The notes under the pieces were generated by a model. The model had not been told where the DNA came from and made no database searches. It saw only the letters and a program-made list of their open reading frames with translations. Of a stretch of 64,000 nucleotides of DNA, positions 15,401 through 26,300 are shown in pieces. Position 1 is the first letter of the stretch; every line of letters begins with the position of its first letter. The position numbers were made by a program, and so were the translations under genes. Source of the stretch: Setaria digitata (lineage: Eukaryota > Nematoda > Chromadorea > Rhabditida > Setariidae); NCBI GenBank assembly GCA_003640385.1, contig RCAB01000147.1:1-64000 (forward strand), read 5' to 3'.

Positions 15401-17035
15401 TTTAAACAAACTTTTATATTTTAAAGCTCAAGTTAAACCTTAAATGAATGGATTCAATGCAATCTTTAGGGTTCCACTCCACGTTTCTTCGTTACTGAAC
15501 CACCACGTTTTGGGCGTTTCATGCTAAATACAAATGCTGACAGTTTTGTGGAATTTTTCACTTACAATGATGTCTTAAACAATGGTTTACTGTACATCTC
15601 CAATCAAACTGATATTATGATATTCGACTTTGCTGAATTAGAGTTGGATGCTGATGAAATTCAACCAGCTAGATTCAGGTTTGAGTTTCAATTTTAAAAT
15701 CTTAAGAAATTTCAAGAATATTTATTTCAATGCTTATTAACTTTTAGGTTTAGAATAATCAACTTATTAATTGAAAATGAATCCAAGTATCAGTTAAATT
15801 CATTGTAGATTTAATATCGAAATTCGTCCTTCTACTATAATCAAATATATTCGACCAACTGATAGCGCAAATCATTCGATACCATTTGATCGCTCTCAAT
15901 CCACCACAATATCATTCATTGGACTGATAAATTATCACATACCAATCACTGTGTTTCTGTTTGTCTTCATCATAATCATAATCGGCATTCTATTCCGACG
16001 GCATTCAAGTAAAAAAAAACAGATGCGTGTGGTGAATGCGCAGAGGAGACGAGAATTTGATGCAAAAGCAAAAGCAGAACTCGAGAAGCAACCCGATTTA
16101 CTGAGTACCACGGTACGTAGGTCGAAAATATTTGGAACAATTTGGTGCCAAATTAAAAATTGTTGGTTCAAATAAACGAAGCCTTTTAGGTTTTATTTCT
16201 AATATTTATTTATTTCAAGAAAATAATTAAATGATGCTGTTGTAATTCAATCATATCATAATGTTGTTTTCATAGAATACTTCTTTTTTTCACTTTTTCA
16301 GTGGAGGGAAAGAGAAGGTGAGGAGGAGAGAAGCTAAAATTTGTTTATGATTTAATTCATTTTATTTTTTCAATAACTGCTCGATCTCATTTTTTGAACT
16401 CCCTATTACCCTCAAGGAATGAAATTTTGAAAGAAAATTTCAATTTTAGATGAATTGATGGAAAAAGGCATTGTGAGGGAATAATTTTCACAATCAAAGA
16501 ATTTAAAGCTGGGATATAAAAAGTTTATGTTTTGAATCATTGCAAGTTAGAAGTGGTAGTGAAATTTAGAAGCGAAAGAAAATGAAAAGTTTAATTTCAA
16601 GTTAAATAACTCCATGGTTCACTCATTTTTGCAATTATTTCATTATTTCAAGCATTAATTAGTTATATGCGGAATATAATAATTACTCAATGTGCTTTGG
16701 ATATCAGTGATCACAAAAATCGTTTAGTTTTCGAAAAACTTATTCTGACAATTTTCACACTGTGACGTGAATAACAGGTGTACGCAACGATTGCACGCAA
16801 TCGACGCGAATCTTCCGAAAAACGACCGGAACGTGCGCTGCAAACATTTGATGGTTCTAGGCATCACGTTTCCTTAGCTCCAGCATCGCCATCTCAGCGA
16901 ATGCAATCACGACCACTCTCTGGTGTATCGATGGATTTCCGAACATTGAGCTCACGGAATATCCCAGAAATGAATAAGTCTAGACCGGATCGATATCACT
17001 CGACAAAATTGAAAGATAACCAGTACTGGGTATAA
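2807..17035 (+). CDS. CSPG4: NG2/CSPG4-like transmembrane chondroitin sulfate proteoglycan
   Basis: A type I cell-surface proteoglycan of about 2,050 residues (human CSPG4 is about 2,320). My exons: 2807-3164, 3383-3485, 3833-4039, 4500-4641, 4839-4981, 5689-5845, 6128-6263, 6494-6744, 6929-7207, 7725-7922, 8360-8526, 8729-8891, 9072-9298, 9379-9649, 9828-10149, 10524-10729, 10939-11284, 11404-11486, 11611-11728, 11865-12040, 12217-12529, 12802-13130, 13251-13373, 13489-13632, 14331-14435, 14721-14901, 15192-15350, 15470-15678, 15809-16112, 16778-17035. Phases agree except at 13632/14331; the donor at 12040 is weak. Order: hydrophobic start, laminin-G piece, many CSPG repeats (HDDSETT, INPVNDAP, repeated FTQ-D and PP-GxL), one membrane helix, basic cytoplasmic tail, QYWV end. 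In-frame TGA directly precedes the ATG, but the true 5' end is uncertain. Function in nematodes is inferred. Confidence 0.88.
15809..17035 (+). other. Transmembrane helix, cytoplasmic tail and PDZ ligand of the NG2-like protein
   Basis: Exon 15809-16112 encodes a helix rich in Ile, Phe and Val (ITVFLFVFIIIIIGILF) followed by a stop-transfer cluster (RRHSSKKKQ) and a charged Arg/Glu/Lys/Ala segment. The last exon, 16778-17035, encodes a basic Ser/Arg-rich tail ending KDNQYWV. Human NG2 also ends QYWV and uses that end to bind PDZ proteins such as MUPP1 and GRIP1 (established for the vertebrate protein). Binding in this worm is inferred from the identical last four residues. A long intron of about 665 bases separates the two exons. 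Confidence 0.85.
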
Positions 17036-17241
17036 ACAGATAAGAATTATGCCTTTCCATTTTTCATTGAATTTTTTATGCACATCATACAATGTCAAGC
17101 AATAATTTGTAGTAAAAAAAAATAAGAGTAAAAATTCGGTAATTTGCGAATTTTTGGTACTTCTTAATGAGCTGACAAAATTATTAGTCAATCTTGAAGG
17201 GACTTCACAAATGAAAAATATTTGTACTAAAAAATGTTGAA

Positions 17242-17247
17242 AATAAA
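17242..17247 (+). terminator. Poly(A) signal of the NG2-like gene
   Basis: A canonical AATAAA lies about 205 bases after the stop codon, in an A-rich context. It is the first plausible polyadenylation hexamer I see downstream of the last exon. Confidence 0.5.
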
Positions 17248-19134
17248 AAATTACATATGATATTTCTTTTAACCACACTGTTCAAGCGAGTGTCGTTCCA
17301 GTTTGTTTGATTTTAGATATTTCCATTCCGCTCTTTGATCTCTAATTTGAATTTGATGAAGTATTCGGTGCCTAATGGGATAAGCAAGATAGAAATGATC
17401 CACAGCCTAATCATTTGATTTATAGTTTAAATTAAATTTAGAATGAATTCAATTCCATTTTAAATCGAAACCAAATTAAATTTTAGAAAAATTTAATTAA
17501 GTTTCAACAAAATTCTTAAAAAAAAATCACGCAGTCTTTTTGCATCATAAGGAAAAGCGTTATTTTCGCAATTTTTATAAACTTTAAACCAATTAGAATT
17601 AGCTCTGAAGCAAAACATTATAATTTGGAAGAAACTGAAATGAATTTCGATAGGCTCAAACGAAATAAGAATGTGTAGGATAGTTTTTCTGATCTGAGAG
17701 TATATGAATGGTTCTAAATTCATCTCATGTTCATTTAGGAAAAATTTCTCCATTAATTTGGAGCAATATCTAATGATTTAGTCAGTCCAGAATAAAAATT
17801 TTCTTCATGAGCAAGTTAAAAAAAGATCCTCACAAAGAAGCTTGATCAGAAAAGACTGAAATTTTATTCAAGCATTCTTATTGGATAAACCTGATTAAAT
17901 CTCTATCAACTCTGATCAACATCACTGTAGCGCATTATTCTGCGCGGAATATTGATAAAAGAAAATCATCACTGGTATGAACTCCTCCACTGTATTTGAT
18001 GAGGAATCATTCACAAAACTTAAAATGAGACTATATGGTTCTTTGCAAGTCGATGTCAATATTCAAATTTTGAATTTCAGCTATAAATTTTAAGAATTTT
18101 AGCTATTATTTTAAACTGCCAGAGTAGATATCTTTTAGTAAAAATCGATAAACAATAAAAAACAATAATAAATATTTTATATCAATATTTCTTGCGAACT
18201 AAAGAAACTAAAGAGTATTAGGTTGAAATACAAAGTTCCAAAGTTCGATATTTCAGTATTTCGAACTATCAACCATTGTTTACTGTGATAGGCAGAGTGT
18301 GAATCATTTAAATTTTGAACATCATTTTCAAAAGAATAGATGTATGTAGTAAAAAGTTTCTGGAATTTCAAATTCCTTTTCATTTCTGCAAACTAGATTT
18401 TTATAATTATGTTACAAATTAGGATAGATTTACTCCGGTCAACAGTAACGAATGATTAATGAATGTTATCAGTAATTAATAATAGTGTAGTATTAATATG
18501 TTTGGAAGAAGTCTTAACAAAAAAATTTTACAACCTTTTACCATTTGTTTCTTCTTTTTCGACAGATGGCTCCACTTTGCTTGACATCCTTCCTCATCAT
18601 GGCTATTANTCTTTTACCATTTGTTTCTTCTTTTTTCGACAGATGGCTCCACTTTGCTTGACATCCTTCCTCATCATGGCTATTAATTATGGCTTGATTA
18701 TATTTATTAATTATAATACTAGTAGTGCTGGCATCAAGATGTTTTTTAATTAGCGTATTTTATAAATGTTACAAATTTCATAGGTATCAAATGTTTCAAT
18801 ATTTTATTTATTTCACACATAATTATATTTCGTGCTGGAATTCCAATAAATGCTTCAAATCTCTATTACATAAATCTAAAATGGACCAATCATTCACTGA
18901 AAAAAAATAAGTCGATGTTATTTTCAATAAATGTTAAAATATCCGAAATGAATGGAAAATGTAATTACTTCGCGATGTTATTGCGTTCAATTAAAAACAA
19001 AAAATTCGACTTGATGAAATACTTTTTCCGAGCATTTTATTTGTTGGAATTTTAAAAATTACGTGGCGACAAAGTGCATTTTAGCTTTCCATTTATTTCC
19101 AAATTCACTGCTTTTTTTTTTCTGCTATATCTTT
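17248..19134. other. Intergenic stretch between convergent genes
   Basis: The stretch is AT-rich with no convincing exon on either strand. It holds a scaffold-join artefact (an N at 18609 between two near-identical 75-base copies). On the minus strand an AATAAA (plus-strand TTTATT, 19036-19041) could serve the minus-strand gene that ends at 19135. Confidence 0.6.
18535..18685. repeat. Duplicate 75-bp copies flanking a single N
   Basis: Bases 18535-18608 and 18611-18685 are nearly identical (one extra T in a T run in the second copy), with N at 18609 between them. This looks like two overlapping contig ends placed side by side, not a biological tandem repeat. Confidence 0.85.
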
Positions 19135-21850
19135 TCAATATGCTGTAAGTAATAAACTCGCTGCATGCCTAGAAGTAGGTGCCATATAATCCATCCAGCC
19201 TTGTCCCCAATAAATTCGTTCGTAGCGTCGATCTTCCTCTCCTATGAAATTTGATGGATAAAATAATGCACCTGTTCCAAAAACACCATTTAAACGACCT
19301 GAAGAAAAAATGATTGAGAAAAATTTTTTTTTTGAAATTTTAACTCTGTAATCAAGTTTTCTAAGTTTTTTTTTTTAAGATTTTTTTACTTCCCAAATTT
19401 TTTAAATTCTTACATATTTACAAAATGCGAAAAAAATATAATGTATCAAAGATATAAAATATTTAAAAAAAAAAAAGGATATAAAATACAACCGCGCCAA
19501 TATAAATTGTAATTATCGATTCTGGATGTAGAAGTCGGGAATTCGCTTAACTTATGGTAAGGCGGCTTCGGTTTGAATTCAGATGCATTCTATAATGGAT
19601 CATGGTTCTTAAATCAAACCATTTATAAGTCAGCCTTATCAGATACGACTATTTCAATCTTACCGGTAAAATTTGACATTTACTAAGTGTAAAGATGCAA
19701 TACATCCAATAAAGTTAGGGAGAGAAAAAGGGATATCATCTTACTTAGAAATCAATCAGAACTTAATATCTCAGTGGTAAAAATTACGGCCTGAAATGTT
19801 TGTTAAATTGGCCAAGAACATCTCGCAACCCAAATGTTTTTCCTTCCCTCTATTTCCCACTTTCCTTTAATCCATTATTTTCTTCCTCTTTGTTTGCCGA
19901 ATGAAATACTTCATTAATTCCAGATAACTGACCACAGACCAATTAAGCTGTTGGATTCTAGTCCGAAATTTCTAATGAATCGTATATTAATGGTTTTTTC
20001 CATAAGCGGATTTGCATCGCCAAGTTAATTAAAGAAATTATGTGGATAGGTATCGACAACTAACATTATTACAAAAGTTAATAAATTGACTTTCAAAGGA
20101 TCTGACTGGGAGAACAAATCTTGAATAGCAGTTACTTAAGCACTGCCAACTCATAATATATTTGCTACTGTTTTATGAGAAAATTAAAGAAATGCCTCAT
20201 TTATTTCCGTCCTTCTTTGTGACGGACGTTTACGATAAGTTCTTGGTTTAGAATATTTCTCCAGTGCAAATTTCCATTCCGCTTGTTTTGGCACATAACT
20301 TCGAAATGGTCCAAAATATCGTTTCGCATCGCGATCCCTTCAAAAATCAAAATGATATCATTGTTACAAATGAATAAAGCACTGATCCCCAGCAAAATTC
20401 GCCCATCTAAGTGTGCGTAATTAATTAATTAGTAATTAGTAGCTATGAAGGATAATATCCAATAGATGCAAGCAGATCAATTTGTTCATATTTAGAAAAT
20501 ATACTGGAAGAGAATAAATGCTCTTTTTTTCACGTTTATCCTTTTTAGCGGAATAGCGTTCCCAAAATCTTCATTGCGAAAGCTTATTCAAAATCGGTCC
20601 TCATGGAAGAAGTATAAGAAGTATTCTGCTGCTATTCGATAATAAAAAGTTGGAAAAAAAAGAATGTAAGGTTTCAATTTTGAAATTTCAGAGATTTTAG
20701 ATTTGTATATATTTATGTAAATAAAACAAATACTCATAAGGCATTCCATTGCTGGGTGCTAATGTACAGAAACTTTTTGACCGGCGGTATTCACCCAGAT
20801 TTGGATGATACATTTCGCGGAGTTTGCAGTAACTTGCTGCTCTCCAAACATTTTCAACGGGAATAAACCTGAAAAAAAAAAAAACTTATTATGATTACGA
20901 CTGGTTTCTTTCAGGAAAAAGATGAAGGAAGTGCTGTTGATCGATTAGTTCAATAAAATAAGTTTCTTATAGAAGTTAACTTTTGGATAGCATCAATTTT
21001 GAAATTGGAATCAATTAAATAAATGGGAATGGATGGAAGCAACAGATACCCCTTCAATTCGGACAAAAACCAACAAGAACAAAGACATTTACCAGAAAAA
21101 CTGTAACTTATCTCTGTCCTCTTCAACTCCATATTCATACCGGATTCGGGCACACTTTGCAGAGAACTAGAATGTTAGAACTAGAATGCTTAAAGCTTCC
21201 TGCTATGGCTTAAGAGAGAAAAGAAATATGTACCGGTGCCATGTGCGCATCCGTGAAGAAAACGAATATCTTAACCTAAGGAGAAGTTTCACTGTCCAAA
21301 TGAAAAGCAATAGCGCACTTCATAAATAAAGTTTATACTTCATATCATTTTCTACGATAAATCTGACTTCTTTCTTTCTCTCTTTTTTTTTCTTGTAAAA
21401 CTTACACCTTCGAGACGATTTGTTTGAAAGTATCGGTGGGTGTTACATCAAATCCGTTATGCGGCCTATATCGCCATGTAGCTTCATCTACTAACTTACG
21501 AACCTGAAAAGTATTCTTTTACGATACAACACTTCAAAAATAAATATTTCTATTCAAATTAGCAGTGAATAAGCACAATACCGGAATTCGGTAGCAGTCC
21601 TAATTACCGAGTTTTTTCTTTTTCTTTTTTTTTTTAAATGGTAAATGCCAGAAAAAAAAACCACTCCTTAGAATGGAAAAATTTCCAAGGAAAGTAAAAG
21701 ATATCAAAGGAATAGGCAAAGATATACCTCCTGATAAACACTCATCCTGAATTGTTTGAATCAAGAGCAATAGAATGAGGACAAATGCAGCACTGAAAAA
21801 TGAAGTATAAAATTGAAATGATAAGTTTAAAGAGGCAACTGCAGAGTGTG

Positions 21851-21916
<66 letters not shown>

Positions 21917-22290
21917 ATACATAGGTGCGGCCAGTGAGTTGAGAAGATTTGGTGATTTGATTCTTGGTGTCTAGTGTGATCAATATCCGTCTAGCATTAT
22001 TTCGATTCGATTCATAAAGGAAAGTAAAATATTGATTTTTCAAAACTTGAAAACAAAAGTAAAAACAAAAAACTGATTGCAAAAACAAAATTGAATTTAC
22101 AAAAAAGACGATATTTGATATCCGAGTATGAATATTATCTTTTAAATAAATAAATAAATATATATGTATTTTGATTTAACTTATACATTTTATAGGATCC
22201 ATCATTGATGTAAAGGAATCATTCTTTACGAAATTCTCTGGACCTGAGTTCATGAACTGTCAGATCAAGACCATCCGGTTCATTGGTCAT
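19135..22290 (-). CDS. Unrecognised nematode protein, possibly membrane-anchored or secreted
   Basis: I do not recognise the family. Four 3' exons join cleanly on the minus strand: 21406-21503, 20734-20868, 20234-20337, 19135-19298, with GT/AG borders and matching phases, giving about 166 residues that end HAASLLLTAY before TGA. The segment is rich in Tyr, Arg and Pro (for example FGPFRSYVPKQAEW and YERIYWGQGWMDYM). Upstream, exon 21728-21792 encodes a strongly hydrophobic stretch (VLILLLLIQTI), and exon 22244-22290 offers an ATG (MTNEPDGLDLTVHEL); these two join in phase through a weak GTCCAG donor. However, the hydrophobic exon ends in phase 1 while 21406-21503 needs phase 0, so a small exon is missing or the first two exons belong elsewhere. 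It lies head-to-head with the SLC38-like gene. Confidence 0.55.
21854..21914. repeat. (CA)n microsatellite
   Basis: About 30 uninterrupted CA dinucleotides lie in an intron of the unrecognised minus-strand gene. Such tracts vary in length between individuals and may adopt Z-DNA. Confidence 0.97.
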
Positions 22291-23329
22291 GATACGAGCT
22301 GCAATGTGAATAAATTACTCATAAGAATTTCCGGATAATTCCATAAAGTTGCTAAGCGCTATGAGTGTGACCCAAAACAAGCTTACTGTTTTCCGCTCTC
22401 CTACTCAAATAGAATGATTCCGGAAAAAATTATGCCGGCCGTTGACACTAATCTCGTTCAACTCAAAACACAGACAGATTCAACCAGTTTGAATTTCATT
22501 CCAATTTCACAATCTCGCAACAAAATGTGTCCTGCTCTTTTTACAACATAATAAACGTTAGCATGCAGTACTTGTTATTTCTTCCAAAATTCTATGCTGT
22601 AACAAGAAACGTGTCCCCTAGTGTACAATACACGTGATATGCAGTACTTGAAACTTACAACGTTGAAAATTGAAGTGTAGGAAAAGAATCTTATGAGAAA
22701 GCTTTTACAGAATTTTTTAGATCTTCTAAATCCTGACAGTTACATTTCGATTTTCAATATCACAAACGTTTTCTGCGAGTTGTTGGAAAACGTTTTTCAG
22801 TAGCGTGGCATTCCGCTCTTTATAGTTCCTCGGAGTCGTGTTGTCTTGTCCTTGAAGTCTTCGCGACTGTTGCGCTGTGCGGTTTTTGACGTGTCATTTG
22901 TCGAATTAGAAGATTAATTGCAGTGATTAGGCCGTTCGCCTGTAAACATAAAGTCGAAGGGATGAATGATCAAACTGATCAGTATTTGATCATATGCGTT
23001 AATATAAGGAACTTGCGAGGTTTTTATGCATATACCTTCTGATTTATGTAAAATCCGTGAGTAAATCCTTTTTGATGAAGTCTGCTTACCATTAAGTAAC
23101 ATAGTTCCAGAAAAGATATGAGATAATTAATCTTTTTGCATTTGTTTTTTTTTTCGGTGTAATACATGTTTTGCTGTATTTATCACGTAAAATTACTCCG
23201 TAAGAGTCAGTGAAAGAAAAATGATTTAGTAAAAGAAAAATGATATTTCCACAACAATGTCTTGCCAATAGACTCTATAACTGATTAGAAGGTTGCAGTG
23301 TTAAATAGTGAGAAGTGATATCTAGTACA
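22291..23329. promoter_or_regulatory. Shared upstream region of two divergent genes
   Basis: This stretch of about 1 kb separates the starts of the minus-strand unknown gene and the plus-strand transporter. A GC-richer island lies near 22800-22900. On the minus strand a GTAAGC at about 22377-22382 paired with the acceptor just after 22301 could define a non-coding 5' exon for the unknown gene. On the plus strand, GTTGCAG near 23292-23298, about 30 bases before the transporter ATG, could be a cis- or spliced-leader trans-splice acceptor. No TATA element is convincing. Confidence 0.4.
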
Positions 23330-26300
23330 ATGAAGAAACGTGAAGAGGAAGATCGGAGTGTGCTGATCTATCCAAATGATCAGGAAAACATCGATCTGTT
23401 ATCTTTATCGAATTTCAATCAGTGGCCTCATGTCTTCAATCTTGCCAATTGTACTGTTGGCGTCAGTGTGCTTGCCATGCCATACTGTTTGCAACAGGTA
23501 TGTTGAAGGAATTCAAACTTACAGACGAAACATTGAATCAATTTTCAGGTCACACATTGAAAAAAGGTGCGGGAGGCAATTTTTACGTTTATGCAGTAAA
23601 ATTAAAGTATTTGTTACTTATGTGTTAATAAGGTAATGTGGTTATTTTCCACCGCAAAATTGCCTATAGTGTAATGTAGCAGTTAATATTTTGCATCCGC
23701 CCCATAAATAATGTGTAATTATGACTGGAATGTTGGGAAAAATCACGAACATTCACATCATGCAATTATTGTAAAGCTACTGATAATTTTGGTAATCTTG
23801 TTTATTAGCATGTGATATTCAATTTGATAATTTCATAGCGTAAATGAAGTTATACTGATATTGTTATAGTGCAATGAAATTCTTACATACATCTTATTAA
23901 ATCGTCAAAACTTGGCTTTTTTGTTTTTGAAATTTTAAATTTTCAGTGCGGCATTTTGCTTGGTACCATTTTAATTGCCATTTGTTCGGTACTAACCAAA
24001 CTAACTTGTCATTTGTTATATCAAGGAGCTCTCCTGGCAAGGTATGAATTCATAAATATTTTCTTTTATATATATATATATATATATCAGCTATATATTA
24101 GTCCAGTCATTTCATATACAATCAGTTTCTCAGGCCTCTTTTGTTTTTTGGCTTCTTCCCATGAGAACTAGGAACCACAAATTTAATCAGTCGCTTTTTC
24201 CTTTCTTTTGAAATTTAAAATTTCTCAATGCTCTCCCAAATTTTAGATTGTACATTTGGAACGTAAGATAAGCCAGAAGTTAGAGCAAATATTTTTCGAA
24301 ATATTTTCAGGCTATTGTTAAAATGTCCTTTCTTTTAAACTAATACAAATTTAATAGACCAGAGATTTACAGGCGCCGAAGTTATGAATCTATGGCTTCG
24401 TATGCTTTTGGTAGCAGTGGGAAGTGTTTAGTTGAGGTTAATTTCAGTTTATCTAAATAGATTGCAAACTTCCTGATGGTTCCGAGAATACTGAAGTTTC
24501 AGCTTTATAAAATCTTGATGAAAATTCCAAAAAATCTAAATTCAGGTTCCTGCCAAATCTGTCCAAATTCTAAGAGAATTGACTTCGAAAAGTAACAATT
24601 CAAAATAGTAATCAACAATGTAGTTCGAGATTTAATTCCAGTTTGAGTTTTATTGGTTACATTTTAAATTATTGATTACAGGTTCTGATTTTGATAAGGT
24701 TTGAGTTGAAAATTTGAGTCCACGTTTAAAATCTTTCTGATCATCTTTTGATGGGATAATGCTTAAGTAAAACTTTTCGTTGATGCGGTTTAATTCTTGG
24801 TTTTAATTTCAACTTCCCATATGTGCTTACTCGAAACGATAATGTTATAGTGGTCCGATTTTGATTTCATGTTTTGGTTTGACATATTCAGTTGGAGACT
24901 ATCTTATTTTGCAGCTTCTCATGATTCTGTTTTTAATGTCTTCTGTTGTGTCGTTTATGGTTGTAATTGGTGATATTGGTCCTCATGTGCTGGCCGATTA
25001 TTTGGAATTACAGGCTCCCACTCAGAGGTTGCGAATTCTTGTCATGGTGGGCCTTTTTTCGTTATTTCACATATTTCTAATCTCATTTTGCTTTCAAATT
25101 TTTAAATTTATGTCTCTTTTCTACTTATTATAAAATTCTTTAAAAAGTAAAGCAGTTCATCAAAACATAGCATTCTTCATCACTTTTTTTTTGAAAGTGC
25201 ATGCTTTAATTCAAAGTTTCGTTGATTGTGCTATTATTTTACTTATTTTTTTGGTTTATATTATGTTAATATTCCAGTTCCCTTCTTGGTTATGAGTAGA
25301 AACTGGTGAAGTACCCACAAATTTCTGTACTTAAATGTTTGAGGTGTCTAAATAATGTCAGATCAGGTTGATTTGTATACTGAAACTTGTTTGTCGATAC
25401 CTCATTGAAAATACCTTTCGTAATGACAGGTTGGTTACATATGCTAAATTTAAATTTCCAGGTAGTAGTTTTTCTCTTTGTTATATTGCCACTGTCACTG
25501 TTTCGTAGTGTAGCCAGCTTGTCAAGAATTAGCTCAGTAACCGTGTTCTTTTACGGCATATTTGTATTGCGCATGTTACTCGAGTGCATTCCACGTATTT
25601 TCGATTGCAATTGGAGTACCGATATATATTGGTGGCGACAAGACGGTTTACTAAATAGGTTATTTGCTTGTTTTGTTTTTGTCATTATTCTAGAACTGTT
25701 TAAGTTCAATATAACCTGTTGATCTTATCAGTACAACGAAAGGATCAAATAAGTGGCACTACTGCTTATTTGATTTTTGATTTTTTTTTTTTTTATTTCA
25801 AACTGTATTCAAATACAGTTTGAATCACTGTTTGAATCCATCTACTGGCAGACTGTCGTCGTTTATCGGAATGTTTCTTCCATTTTTTACTTCTTAAGTG
25901 TTTTATTAGGGCATTGGATTTATTTTTAATATGTTGTGGAGAAACTTTCGAAATTTTTTGGAACTTTTTTTCAGCTTACCAATCATTTCAATGGCACTTT
26001 CCTGTCAAACGCAGTTATTTTGTGTCACAGACTGTATAAAAGAGCCATCAACTGCTAAGGTATATTTCTTATTAAATTAAAAATTCTCACTTTATTCTAT
26101 TTTCATCAACATTTTAGGATGTAAAGCCTATTTTGCTGTAAAACCTATAGAACAATCATAGTATCAAGGTATATTTTTTTTAATAAAGCTTATAGCAATA
26201 TCGCCTTCAATCTTTAAACTTACTACTTTCATAATTCACCCAACAATATTATGTGACAAGCTCCATTGAAGCACCGAAATGAGCTGTTAATCAGTCTGAA

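Noticed and set aside
19560..19590. tRNA-like B box near GGTTTGAATTC
   Set aside because: No matching A box or cloverleaf could be drawn. No tRNA gene was found in the window.
21527..21580. 18-base micro-exon to link the 5' and 3' halves of the unrecognised gene
   Set aside because: GACTGCTACCGAATTCCG has AG and GT borders, but 18 bases do not correct the phase mismatch.
21600..22088. 162-codon minus-strand frame with a Cys-Val run
   Set aside because: The run is the CA microsatellite read as protein. Only the short hydrophobic part at 21728-21792 has splice sites and is treated as a possible exon.
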